From contig NW_026947499.1 of assembly GCF_034190915.1 (NCBI RefSeq), forward strand, positions 4,959,950-5,023,949: a stretch of DNA of 64,000 nt. Direction: 5' to 3'. The notes beneath the pieces were generated by a model, which was not told the origin of the DNA, made no database searches, and saw only the letters and a list, made by a program, of their open reading frames with translations. Below are positions 11,384 to 23,358 of the stretch, one piece after another (positions within the stretch are counted from its first letter, which is position 1; the number at the start of each line of letters is the position of its first letter). Source of the DNA: Cavia porcellus (taxonomy: Eukaryota > Chordata > Mammalia > Rodentia > Caviidae). Position numbers and translations under genes: made by a program.

Positions 11384-14300
11384 GTTTTAAGCATAGTCCC
11401 CAAAGCAGGTTTTAACCAGTCAGCCCCTTCCTGCTTTCCACAATTCCAGCAAGCGCTCACCCAATATCTGCAACCTGTAGAGAAAATAAATCTGTAGCTA
11501 TAAAAGACACCGTGGCTTTCTGTGGCTCCAAGATGTGCACCTTGCTTCAGAGCAGCAGCACCTGGACACCTGCATCCCTTTCCCCTGGTGACCCTGGGTC
11601 CTCCTGGAGCATACAGGCTCTGTGTCTGGCTCTAGGGCATACAGGCGCCCAGTGTCCAATCTGTCCAAGCATGGCCTGAATGAACACACTGTGTCCCCAC
11701 ACCACCTTGTGGCCACACGTTTTTTCCTGCTTAACCTGAAGTTTCTGGGGCTCCCACACCTTGCTGGGGTGTTCTGTGGTAAGCATCAGCTGAGGTCACC
11801 CTGTCCTGACAGGAGATGGGCCATCTGTATGAAAGGGTGGATGGGTGTGTCTCGTTAATAAAGCCATGCTCCCAGTGAAGTCAGGGTTTCTGTCCTTTCC
11901 ATGAAAATCTCCACCTTTCTTCACTCATCCTGAAGCTCCAAGCTAACCTGCCACGGGGGATTTGTGCAGAATCCGTCCTCAGCCAGCACTTTCTCCCCTG
12001 AGCAAAGGGAAGAGTAAGCCATCCACACCCCCAGGGACCCCTGCCGGTTCACAAAAAGGCAAACAGGGATAGAACCAGACTTCCTGAATGCGACCAGCTC
12101 AAAACCTGACACAGGGATGTGCAGCTGGCACCCAGGCTTCTCCCTGGAGCCCGTGACAGCAACAGGAAGCCACCGCCTCCCAGGGCAGAGGACTGAACTG
12201 GAACTCAGTGGGATTCTATGACCCTGGAGTCAGGAGTGGGCTAATCAGAAAGCCAGAGCTGGAGCCCAGCGACACCCACGTCCCTTGCTGCTCCCCCACC
12301 CCCCGGACCCCGCATTGCTGTTGTTTTGGCTTCCTTATGCACACTGATGCCTGGACATCAACTGTGCAGCTGACCCCGAGGAAGCTGGAAGTCTGCTCTT
12401 CAAGGAGGAGCTCACAGGTGAATGAAACGCAGTCTGGCCTCTGCTTCCGAACCCCCCGGCTGGTACTGCGGAACCACTGCAAGCGTTTATTTACATCCGC
12501 TTCTTCATTATTTTCAGACTGGGTACGTACACAACTCGGCACACCAGATGTCCTAAGAAAGCCACTTGGAAGCCAATACAAAGTCTTTTTAGATTTCTCC
12601 TTCTCCCTGCTTTCTCCATGGACCAAATGACTATCGATCACCCCCTTAATTTTATTAGCAGAAGCAGATGTGGATGCTTGCTTTTAGCTTTTAGAAAAAT
12701 AAAGTCGCACCACCAGCACCACCCTCTCCACACTCCTGAAAATGCAGGACTGCTATGGAACAGAGTCTGAAGGCAGGGAAGCCAGGGAGACCCCAGCAGT
12801 GAAGCTCTGAGACCACATTCCCGGGCAGGGCTACTTCCCATTGTGCAGAGACCCACTGAACTTCGCCTTTGAACCTGGGGTAACTGTTACCAAAGAGCAC
12901 AAATGAAGGGACCAGGTCCATGTCGGGCTGACCTATCTAAAGAGACACAGGCCAAGTCATCCCGTGCTGCAAGAGCTGCTGGTGTGAACGGCCTCCGAGA
13001 TCAATACCAGGAGACGTGCCGCCAGCTGCCATCAGAGGCTTGGATCGATGAGAACAGGAAAATCTTTCTGGATGCCACATTCCGGCTTGGCCCCACTTCT
13101 AACAGTGGGCCGCCTGCTCCACAAACAGAAAAGGAATTCATTAAAATTAGCAAAGTCCCCATCTGATTTTGACTGAGTCACTGGCACAACTCCCCGCTCT
13201 GCTCCCTGGAGTGGGGGCTTTGATCTGTCCTTCTTTCGAGAAGGTCTTTGGTGGCTAATGCAGCTCTTGGCACTGACCCAGGGAGTCACAAAGGTGAAGT
13301 CCGTTTTGCTCTCTGAGGCCGTTTCACCATGATGGCCAAGGAGGTAATTATTTCACCCTTCAAATTGAATTAAGCATTTTAAGAAGATGTCACTTTGGTC
13401 TCTGCATGAGGAAAATCCGCTGCCTCATTATCCATCAACCCTGCGCCCTTTCCCATGGAGTCTGTGTGGGGTTTCTTTATTGAAAGATCCCAGGCTGCAC
13501 TTACACAGGAGAATCATCTGGCTGGGGAGATCCTGGACGGGCTTCGGCTGGCAGCAAGGTCTTCAGATCTCTGCAGACTGAGCAGCAAAGCAAGGGTCAC
13601 ACGGTAGCCAGGAATCCAGTTTTGCAACTAGAATTGCATTACACGGAACGGGCGATATAGAATTCAGAATTGGAGCAGAATAGGCTTCCCAGATAATGTG
13701 AACACAAACCTCTCATCAAAGGTACCTGTTGTGTATTTCTGCTATGTCTGCACACCAGACAGTGCACACAGCGCTCATATACTGAGTGTGACAGCTTCCC
13801 GGCCACAGTCGGGTGAGGAGAGAGGAAAGGACTCAGCAGTGGGCGCTCCGAAGAGATGTGCTCCCCTCCTCTTGGCACCAGAGGGCTGGACAGATGCTTT
13901 GAGAGCACATGCGTTCCAGGGAAAATCAAATGGGCAGGAAAGCTTCAGGGGCCTGAGGAGAGGCAGATTACCTCAGAGCCACCAGCTAACTGGAAATGTC
14001 CACAGACCTGCGGGGACAGCACCTGTCACAGCCCATCAGGCCGATGCTGGGAGGATCCACGCAAGGCCACATGGCACCTGGGAGCTCGTGGCCTTTCCCG
14101 GTTTGGCAGCGAGTCTTCCAACAGCCTCCATCTTGCAAGCTTCTCCTCCCACCGCCAGTGCTGTTAGTGTGACATTCAAAGATGAAAAGTGTGAGCCTGA
14201 GAACCTGCAAGGTGACATTCCTGGTAGATGCTGTCTGAGGACAGGCAGCATTATAAATATATTCTGAGCAGGCACAAGGGAATGGTGCCTGCCACCCTAG

Positions 14301-15179
14301 GAAATATTAGTGGAGACCACGGCTTCCTTTCCCAAATAACTCTCATGTGACCACAGCACCCTTAAATGGTGTTAGAATGCTGATATACGAGATGCATGTG
14401 AGAATGGTAATCGACTCAAGAAATCTGATGGTGGGAACATAAGTGAGGGTGCTGCTTTGTGCACATGGCATTCAGTGGTGCATAGACCCAGATAAATTAT
14501 AGAAATGCACATTTGAATACAGTATCGATCTCTCAAAAAGGAAAGATATGAGCTGCCAAAAAAAAAAAAAAATCATCGAAACCATCCCCTGGGAACCAAG
14601 GCTGCTGCACTGGTCTGAGGCTGTCACACAGGAGACCCGTGTTCTGAGCTGTGTGCGTTGCTCAGAAGCGGGTCAGGGGGTGGAGGGTTTGTAGGACTCA
14701 GATGAGGACACCTGGCTTCCCAGTTAGAAAAGGAGATCACGGGGCCACCATTCCCCACCCCCACTCAGTGCAACCAAGTAGAAAGAAGAAGCCGGGCCCC
14801 TGGGGCCCTATTTACTGTTTTATTAGGTTTTTAACATTCCTTCTCCAACTTCACTCTTTTTCCTTTTTTATTGGTTGGCCCCACCTTTGTGGGTTTGAAA
14901 AACATATGCATACTTGTAAAATAGGCTGTGAAACTATGTGAATATCCAAATCTATGTCACTGGGCTTTAACTTTTGTTCTTTCTAGTATCATTCTTGCAA
15001 CATAACTTTTGGCCAACATAGGTTGGTAACAGTTGTGCAGTGAATTTTGAGTTTCTTGCTGGACAAAAACTGATGACATTCTGCAAGGCCGTCATTGCAC
15101 ATGATGTCCTGAATGCTAAATAAGTGAGAACTATTCCCTGAGCCTAAGTGAGCCCTGACTTTGTGCCTCAGCTGTTCCG

Positions 15180-15180
<1 letters not shown>
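11384..15180. other. Single-copy non-coding stretch, no gene seen
   Basis: A 3.8-kb stretch. The longest frame is 189 codons plus at 13698-14267 and is not recognised. A 14-base poly(A) lies near 14558. The AT-richer parts around 12480-12660 and 13330-13400 are possible conserved non-coding sequence, but nothing in the bases alone proves this. Confidence 0.45.

Positions 15181-15226
<46 letters not shown>
15181..15226. repeat. (TG)23 microsatellite
   Basis: A perfect 46-bp TG run abuts the tail end of the minus-strand SINE at 15227-15400, so it probably grew from that SINE's 3' tail. Confidence 0.95.
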
Positions 15227-15227
<1 letters not shown>

Positions 15228-15400
15228 CTGGAGATTGAACCCAGGACCTTCACACTGAGCTACATTCCCAGCCCTTTGGAATTTCTTGTTAAATTTTGAG
15301 CAGGATCTTGTGAAGTTGCCCAGGTCAGGCTTCAACTCATGATTTTCCCACATCCACCTCCCGAAGTGCTGGTGTCATGGACGTGCGCCACCATTGCAGC
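15227..15400 (-). mobile_element. ID+B1 composite SINE
   Basis: The first part (15227-15275) is antisense ID-like: 'gagattgaacccaggacctt', 'actgagctacattcccagcc'. The second (about 15295-15400) is antisense B1-like: 'gttgcccaggtcaggcttca', 'ctcccgaagtgctggtgtca'. B1 fused to ID is a known SINE class of several non-murid rodents, which supports the host inference. Confidence 0.75.
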
Positions 15401-15944
15401 TTCAAAGTCCGCTCTCTTTAGCCACCAGATCAGCTCAGAAGCCTCCCACTGCCTTCCTGTCTTCATCTGCCCACCTCCCTCGTTCCTGGTTTTAAATACT
15501 CTGTGTGGAACACATGGCAGCTCTCCATGTGTCTTTCTCCTTCATGTCTCTGTAACCAGGAATGACTTTTTGCTCATGATGCAAACATCTTTCAAAGCTC
15601 AATTCTGGTCACCTCCGACCAGTGCCCAGAGGCACTTTGCATGCTGCATGGGGAACTGAGCCCCACACCCTGTGTGGCTCCAGCCCTCTGGGTCTCCCTG
15701 CTCCCTCCATGTCTGTCCCAGACAGTGCAGGGCAGAGGTGTGCTGTGTGCCCTTCAGCCTGAGAAAGGCAGGGTGGTCACTCTGCCTGCGCTCATCTGGG
15801 ACAGACCCCTTTCCTGAGGAGGCCCTGCCTCAGGGACTCAAGGAAACGGGGCTAACACAGCCATAAAGCTGTCACCGGAGCTGGGGGAGGTGCTCGCTCC
15901 CTCTGACCTGCAGACCTCTCTGCGGCAGAGCAGTGTCTCAGCCA
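15401..15944. other. Single-copy non-coding stretch, no gene seen
   Basis: Short frames only; no repeat or gene recognised. Confidence 0.5.
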
Positions 15945-16214
15945 AGTGTGTTCCCTGCAGACAATGGAATATTACTCAGGGTGAAAAGACATAAGCTATC
16001 GAGCCATGGAGAGACAGGCAGGAGGCTTAAAAGCATGTCCGATGAGTGAAAGAGGCCAGTCGGAAAAGTCCACGGATGCTATGACTCACAATGAATGAGA
16101 TTCTAGGAAAGGCAGATCTATGGTGCCTGCCCAGGGTCAGGGGTCAGCAGGGGTCCTGGGGAGGGAGGGGGGACACACAGTGTGGTGAACCACTCTGTGA
16201 GCAGCTGTGCTGAT
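15945..16214 (+). mobile_element. Old L1 3'-end relic
   Basis: The sense-strand motifs of an ancient L1 3' end occur in order: 'caatggaatattactcaggg', 'gagtgaaagaggccagtcgg', 'atgctatgactcacaatgaa' and 'cagatctatggtgcctgccc'. It is heavily diverged and in the opposite orientation to most L1 pieces here. Confidence 0.7.
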
Positions 16215-19200
16215 GGACAGGTATCTCCATAATGACAGACGATTATCTTTACACGCTGGTCAAACCACAGGCCATGCAACACCGAAGCAAACCGGCATAG
16301 AAACTGGACTTAGGGGATAAGACGTGCCATCCTGGCCTCTTCCCTCAGAACGGAAGTGCATAGAGGGGAGCCTGCATGTGTGGTGACAGGAATACGGGAA
16401 CTCCATCCTCCTCTCCATTTTACTATGAACCCCAAACCTCTCTAAAAATGCAGCCTCTAAACACTACCATGCCTGTCTGATGGGGACCACTAGAAGCGGC
16501 ACTAAAATTAAGATTTCAGATGAGCCACCTGGCTCCCTGTGTTCCCCTGCGAGTCTGCCCCAGCCTAAGCCCTTTGGAGATGGGCAGTGGATTCGTAGTA
16601 AGTGAAGCTCCATGAGTCCCGGTCCTGGCTGAGGCCTGCAGTGACCAGCGAAGCCTGCAAAGGCTGAAAGGGTAGGACAAGGCCCCAGCTGAGGACCCCT
16701 CGCTCCCTCCCCAGTTACTAAATAAAGACCTCAGCTGTGGGTCTCTCCCTCCTGCTGTCTCAATCCTACCACATTTGTCAGCCTGGAGAGAAGAGGGTTC
16801 TCGAAGTCAGCAGCATTTACTGCTTAGAAGAGTCTTTGACTCCGAAGGTCTGTTCAGCTCACACCTTTTCCTCAGTGTCCCCTCCCTCTGTTTGAAAACC
16901 GAACAAATATGGGCTTCCCGGACAAGAGAGGTTCTTTGTCTCAGCCCCAGACCCTAAGATTCTGGTGAAGGGTTTTGATCCTCCTGGAGTTCTAAAATCA
17001 TACGTTTGTCTCATATATTTAACCCTTTATTATCCTCTGGTCTGGGTGTTTGTGAGCCTGATGAGTCCGTGACACTCATCACACATTGTAGCTAAACAGC
17101 TGTAAAGAAGGACACACACATAGCTATTCTCATCTGTCATAGCAGAAGCATGTCTGCTTCGGGAAATTGGCCTGAGCCCTGGAAAAGGCGGGCTGAGCGC
17201 CTGGGACTGGAGCTTAAATGAAAGGCGTGGGGCTTCCTTTCTCTGTCCTGGGATTACACAGGAAAGCTAAGGTAGCCCCGGGCAGCGAACCTGAGGGCAG
17301 CAACAGTCCAAGTCCGATCCTCAGAGCAGTGCACCGAGCGGTCCAGACAGCTATTTCATCTGTGGCTTAGAAAATAAAAGTGGGACCAGCTATGGGAGAT
17401 CAATTTTAAATCATCTGAGGCTGCTGGACAGATGCAATCTGAGTGCCTTTTGAAATGGGATAATATCGTGGCCTTTCACAGCGGAGACAGAGGCCACTCG
17501 CCTTTTAGGATCCCCTCTCTGTCACCATGTTTTACACAGATGTTAACATTTAAGCCGGGCGAATTGTTTTATCTAAGTAGTTGGGTTTGAGTTCTGTCGG
17601 TTTCCCATGGAAAATCGGTCCTGATACAAGATCACTTCACAGTGGTGTTCTCGAGAAGCTACGCCTGTCTGTTGAAACAGAATTTGCTACTTTTCTGCCT
17701 TTGGACAAGAGCTAGTTGCTGAAATCTTTGCCTATCGAGTGACACCCTTCCCTAGGGCAAGAGGAAGGCAAGATGGGAAATTACACACAACAAATTCATG
17801 CTCCCAGTACTCTGGGGTGCTGCTAAACCATCCCTGTTTTTCAGAGGAGGGGAAGGTCACATCTGGCCTGCACATCATCATCCCGACAGCCCCTGCCTCT
17901 GTTGGCCTGGTGCTGGCTGCTTGGGGTCCTGTCCTCATCATCTAGGAAGAGTAACGTCTTCCTCCTCGGCTTCCCATTACCCCGCCTACATCCTTCTCCT
18001 GTTTGTTTTACTGCTTCACTTGGGCAGGTAGTCTAACGGGAAACTTTCAGAGACAGGGTGCAGGGCAGGTTATTCTGAAACATAATTTGGATGGCATCTA
18101 CATGACCGCTGGAAACCAAGTCTCTCTGGTCTATTCCAGCGCCCATGTTAGGTTGGCATTTATAAAGGAGGCACCCTGAACACACGGAACCCGGAGTGAC
18201 AATGAGGCCCCACCATTCATTCTGCACAATCAAAGCCAAGCAAAGCATCTTGGTGACAGTGTGGTGTGGACTGCCCACTGCTGGGTGGTCAGCGAGGGTC
18301 AAGGTCTGCAGTGGGGATCCAGGAGGATTTTCATTATTCCAGACTGGTGAGCCCAACTCTACTAACCCATTGGAGGATGCAATCAAGTAACAGGATTCTG
18401 CCCTAGGCCTTAGGGTGTTGGTTTAATACAAAGAAAGCTCTTGCAATCTGGGAAAAAATTAGAGTATGCAAGTTTGTAAGCCCAATACCATTAGCGTAGA
18501 TGATAAAAGGTGTATAATTTGATGGAGCCAAACATAAACTCCTCCCTCAGCTTCCCAGTTGCCACCTCTTCTTCCCACCACAGTTCATCATTTTTATTGT
18601 GATGCTATAGTTTATGGAAAGAGGAAAAATAATCTACGTTTATAATGGGGAATTATTTGCATAGATCACGTTTGCTGTTCACTGTGCTGCTGACTCCAGC
18701 AGCAGTGTGCAAATGTCTTCGGGAGAATCTGATACGCATACACTTCCTTTGCTAATGAAAACGCTCCTTCTCCCAAGGAGAAGTTTCAGGCAATTAGATA
18801 AATATTGTATTCTAATGCTGCTCAGCTTTCTCTGTGATAGAAGCCCCACCACCACCCTACAATAAGCCAAGCTACTGTTTTTCTACAAAAGAATAGAAGA
18901 TGCCCATCAGTTTGCTCCCAGTAGTAGAATATATTTATCAATGCAGAATAAATGAGATGAAGCAGTAGCTCAGCTGTGAAGCCTCCACCCCTCTTGCAGC
19001 TTTATAAAGAGGATATGCACGGGCATCCTAAATAAATGAGGCACACTGAGTCCTGAAAACACACTCAACTCAGAATTCCAGCCAGGCCTTGCTGCATTCT
19101 TTAGGGTCAACAGCAAAATGTAGTACCCACCAAGTTCACCAGGTTTTAGCAGCCTCCTCTCCATGGATCTGAATTTCATCAGGGAGAATGAACTAAAAGA

Positions 19201-20033
19201 GAAATCAACATAATTGTAAATACTCTCTGCTTGCAGCAAAACCTCTAAAGCATTCCAATTTCTTCTCCACCCATTGTTACCAGGCCTGGAGCAGCATAAT
19301 GCAAATTTCATAGACAAGAGAACAGTTGCTACTGGGGCTCTGCAAGGAATGTGGCTTTTGACATTCGGATTTGATTTGAGACTTCTTTCCCCTGGAGTAC
19401 AGCTCAGAAAATAATACAGTAATGATGTTCCCAGTAACTAATGCAAATTCTCCAGTATTTAGGGAACAGTCACAAGATACAAGGCACTGAATAAAAAAGC
19501 ACAGCTTGGTCCATTATTTTCCACTCTAAAAAATGTGAGGTTGACACCTGCATGCAATTTTGGAAATATTTTTAAAAACTGAAACTTATCAAGAATGTGA
19601 TGGAAAGGAGCACAGATCCGAATTGCAGAGTTTGACAGATAATTACAGGTGAACAGGCACACCCAGCCCCAACCTGGGCCCAGAATAAAACATTGGGATC
19701 CTGCTAGCTCCTGGGCCTGAGACCCACACCCACCACCCTAGGTGCCCTGCCCAGCACACACAGCAGGCAGAGCTGTCCAGTCTGAGCTGCATGCTGGTGA
19801 TGTTACCGTGTAACCGCTGCTGCCCAGCTTTGCCCCACTCTGTGGGTGAGACCCGTCTGTTTGTTGTGGACTCTTCTCCTTGTTCTGCATGTTGGGTGCG
19901 AATGTCCCAAGACTCACTCTCAGCTCGGCTTATGTCAAAGTGAAACCTACCTAGGAAATTTTGTCAGGAACCTTCTTTTCATTTTCCTTTTCTTCCTTCC
20001 TTTTGTTATTTTTTTCTTTTTCTTGGTTTCTTT
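16215..20033. other. Single-copy non-coding stretch, no gene seen
   Basis: A 3.8-kb stretch with short frames only (up to 117 codons). Two AT-balanced, repeat-free blocks (about 17100-17700 and 18400-18900) contain intact-looking motifs such as the octamer ATTTGCAT at about 18654-18661. They are candidates for conserved non-coding sequence only. Confidence 0.45.
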
Positions 20034-20099
20034 TCTTCTTCTTCTTCTTCTTCTTCTTCTTCTTCTTCTTCTTCTTCTTCTTTTTTTTTTTTTTTTTTT
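20034..20099. repeat. (TTC)n microsatellite and poly(T) at a SINE tail
   Basis: A TTC trinucleotide run at about 20034-20080 is followed by 19 T's (20081-20099). It forms the 3' tail of the minus-strand SINE that follows. The polyarginine and polyglutamate frames across it are artefacts. Confidence 0.9.
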
Positions 20100-20175
20100 G
20101 CTAAAGATTGAACCCAGGACATTGTACCTATTGGTATATTCTCTTTTACTCTGAGATGCACCTCCACCCACCAGA
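20100..20175 (-). mobile_element. ID-type SINE, diverged
   Basis: Antisense ID-like sequence: 'taaagattgaacccaggaca', then 'ctctgagatgcacctccacc'. Its tail is the TTC/poly(T) tract to the left. Diverged and short. Confidence 0.6.
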
Positions 20176-20671
20176 AATTTCCTTGTGCTGTATTATAATG
20201 CATAGATAAATTTGCCAGGTCAGAAGGATTCATTATATTGCATTTTAGACAACAGCGCCAAATGTTTGCCTAGTGGTTAGACCAGTTTTAACTCGCCCTG
20301 CCTTGTGTGTGAGCTCTAGTGTCTTCCATTTTTCACCAGAGATGTTGTCAGACTTGCAAATACTTCGCTCTTTTGGTGGCTGCCTGGTCAGGCTGCTGTG
20401 ATTCTCAGCTGCACGTCCCTGACTAATGAGGTGAAGAGCATTTGTTGATTCACTGGACTTTAACTACCCACTACCCAGTTTTACAATGCCTCTTCCAGAA
20501 TGTTTCCTCTCTTCCAACAGATTGATTATGGCCGTGTGGCATCTTCCGGGTCCCGGGTGGGGCCTTTTGTTGACTTTGAGTGCGGAAATATTTTATCCCG
20601 TACTGTGCTTTTCTTTGCACAGTCTCCATAATGATGTTCTGACCGATAGAAATTCCTACTTTCAACAAAGC
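20176..20671 (-). mobile_element. Old L1 ORF2 relic, left part
   Basis: The plus strand is antisense L1. 'cgtccctgactaatgaggtg' and 'gaagagcatttgttgattca' correspond to the ORF2 C-terminal region. 'gcggaaatattttatcccgt' and 'gatagaaattcctactttca' are the next blocks further into ORF2. The relic continues at 22147 after the 103-bp array. Confidence 0.7.
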
Positions 20672-22146
20672 CTGATCAATCAAGGTCTGACTGTGGTTAC
20701 TGAGGGAACATGCCCTGGCTCAGAACCTAGCTAGGGAAGTAGGTCTGGGAGACCAGGAGAGAAAATGGCCTCAGATGATCTATCAAGGTCTGACTGTGGT
20801 TACTGAGGGAACATGCCCTGGCTCAGAACCTAGCTAGGGAAGTAGGTCTGGGAGACCAGGAGAGAAAATGGCCTCAGATGATCTATCAAGGTCTGACTGT
20901 GGTTACTGAGGGAACATGCCCTGGCTCAGAACCTAGCTAGGGAAGTAGGTCTGGGAGACCAGGAGAGAAAATGGCCTCAGATGATCTATCAAGGTCTGAC
21001 TGTGGTTACTGAGGGGACATGCCCTGGCTCAGAACCTAGCTAGGGAAGTAGGTCTGGGAGACCAGGAGAGAAAATGGCCTCAGATGATCTATCAAGGTCT
21101 GACTGTGGTTACTGAGGGGACATGCCCAGGCTCAGAACCTAGCTAGGGAAGTAGGTCTGGGAGACCAGGAGAGAAAATGGCCTCAGATGATCTATCAAGG
21201 TCTGACTGTGGTTACTGAGGGGACATGCCCAGGCTCAGAACCTAGCTAGGGAAGTAGGTCTGGGAGACCAGGAGAGAAAATGGCCTCAGATGATCTATCA
21301 AGGTCTGACTGTGGTTACTGAGGGAACATGCCCTGGCTCAGAACCTAGCTAGGGAAGTAGGTCTGGGAGACCAGTAGAGAAAATGGCCTCAGATGATCTA
21401 TCAAGGTCTGACTGTGGTTACTGAGGGGACATGCCCAGGCTCAGAACCTAGCTAGGGAAGTAGGTCTGGGAGACCAGGAGAGAAAATGGCCTCAGATGAT
21501 CTATCAAGGTCTGACTGTGGTTACTGAGGGAACATGCCCAGGCTCAGAACCTAGCTAGGGAAGTAGGTCTGGGAGACCAGGAGAGAAAATGGCCTCAGAT
21601 GATCTATCAAGGTCTGACTGTGGTTACTGAGGGAACATGCCCGGGCTCAGAACCTAGCTAGGGAAGTAGGTCTGGGAGACCAGGAGAGAAAATGGCCTCA
21701 GATGATCTATCAAGGTCTGACCGTGGTTACTGAGGGAACATGCCCAGGCTCAGAACCTAGCTAGGGAAGTAGGTCTGGGAGACCAGGAGAGAAAATGGCC
21801 TCAGATGATCTATCAAGGTCTGACTGTGGTTACTGAGGGGACATGCCCTGGCTCAGAACCTAGCTAGGGAAGTAGGTCTGGGAGACCAGGAGAGAAAATG
21901 GCCTCAGATGATCAATCAAGGTCTGACCGTGGTTACTGAGGGGACATGCCCTGGCTCAGAACCTAGCTAGGGAAGTAGGTCTGGGAGACCAGGAGAGAAA
22001 ATGGCCTCAGATGATCTATCAAGGTCTGACTGTGGTTACTGAGGGAACATGCCCTGGCTCAGAACCTAGCTAGGGAAGTAGGTCTGGGAGACCAGGAGAG
22101 AAAATGGCCTCAGATGATCTATCAAGGTCTGACCGTGGTTACTGAA
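20672..22146. repeat. 103-bp tandem satellite array, 14 full units
   Basis: The anchor TCAAGGTCTGAC recurs at 20680, 20783, 20886, 20989, 21092, 21195, 21298, 21401, 21504, 21607, 21710, 21813, 21916, 22019 and 22122. Every interval is exactly 103 bp, giving 14 full units and a partial fifteenth that runs into L1. Units differ only by a few substitutions: A/G in 'gaggg[a/g]acatg', T/A/G in 'gccc[t/a/g]gg', T/C in 'ctgac[t/c]g', one G>T near 21374 and one T>A at about 21913. No length variant exists, so the array is young or well homogenised. There are no spacers and no coding potential. About 77 bp of the unit recur once at 23282-23358; the other 26 bp look like the host L1. Confidence 0.97.
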
Positions 22147-23145
22147 GGTGGCACCTTGCATGTGAAATCTTACTCATCCGACTTTTTTCCGCTCTTCCAT
22201 GGCTGACCTTTTGCATATAGATTTGCATGGAACTGACTTTCATGCATGGAGTGAGAGCTTGTTTTGTTTTGTTTTGTTTTTCCTGTGCACAGTGTCTCAT
22301 GAAGACAGCACGCTCTCCTGACTGCAGGGTACTGTGTGTAACTGAGACTTTCCCATGTGCACCCCTGTCTCTAGGTTACTGTTGGGGTCCTCCAGCCTCT
22401 GTGCCTGCTCCTGCAGCCTTACTGTACAGGCTCAGGAGCTGCAGCATCGCATTAGATGTGACGGAGAGATTTCCCTAAACTCTTCTATTGGCTATTCCTA
22501 ATGGTTTACCTGTTCACATAAACTTTAGGATCAATTTAAATATCTTCTGGCATTTTGTTTGGAGTCATGGTTAATCTTTGTTAACATATTTACACAATGA
22601 AGATTTCAATACAAGACCAGCAGTACATCCAGTTATGCCTATCTTCTTTGATTTAACTAAATGATGCTCTATAGTTTACCTCAGATAAGTCATGAATCTC
22701 ATTAATTTTAGTCTTTAGTAATATTTTTCTTTCAGTGTATTGTAAGTGGCAACATTAATTTGATTTTCTAAGTGTCTATGACAGGAATACAAATAGATTG
22801 CAATTGATTTTTATATTGATTTTGTATCTAACATTTCTTGCCAAATTTATTGATTGGTTTTAAAAAATATCTCTTGGCTATACTTTATGCATATGTAGTC
22901 ATGCCATCTGCAAACAAAGACACTTGTGTTTTTTTCTCCCTCAAATGTTTTGTTTCTAAATTAAATTGGTCAGGATCAATATAATGTGGAACAGAAGTGG
23001 AGATATTTATGTTTCATTTCCAAATCCTGAAAAAGTGCTTTCTTTTTTTTTTTTTTTTTTTTTTTTTTTGCCATTAGGTAAAAAAGCTTGCTGTGGATTC
23101 TGTGTGTGAATATTCTAAGCAGGATAATGTGCTTCCATTTTAGTT
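22147..23145 (-). mobile_element. Old L1 ORF2 relic, right part
   Basis: This continues the relic left of the array. 'catgcatggagtgagag' parallels the L1 'gtgtatggtgtgag' block. Then come 'catgccatctgcaaacaaag' (antisense of the reverse transcriptase FADD region) and 'gaacagaagtggagatattt', as in the intact element near 48240-48360. A 27-base poly(T) lies at 23043-23069. Confidence 0.75.
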
Positions 23146-23230
23146 ATAGTTCTGCATGTTTATTTGCTTTTATGTGAGTGCTTAGGGACACTGCGCACTT
23201 CCATACTACTGAGCTACACACCCAGCCCCT
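23146..23230 (-). mobile_element. ID-type SINE fragment
   Basis: Antisense ID-like end: 'atgtgagtgcttagggacac', 'tactgagctacacacccagc'. Diverged; its left edge against the L1 is uncertain. Confidence 0.5.
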
Positions 23231-23281
23231 CAGTGTAACCTTCCAGGTGAAACCAGAGCCCTGCACAGCTTAGCTCAGAAG

Positions 23282-23358
23282 GAGGGGACATGCCCTGGCT
23301 CAGAACCTAGCTAGGGAAGTAGGTCTGGGAGACCAGGAGAGAAAATGGCCTTAGATGA
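23282..23358 (+). repeat. Single 77-bp homologue of the 103-bp satellite unit
   Basis: From 'gaggggacatgccctggctc' to 'ggccttagatga' the sequence matches the array units in the same orientation. The only base absent from every array unit is T at 23352 (C in the array). Both flanks are unrelated to the array, so this looks like the donor of most of the monomer or a stray copy of it. Confidence 0.95.

Noticed and set aside
19947..20233. ORFs rich in Arg or Glu or Lys
   Set aside because: Translation of the TTC/poly(T) tract at a SINE tail.
20672..22146. CRISPR-like array
   Set aside because: Units are contiguous 103-bp tandem repeats without unique spacers, in mammalian DNA.
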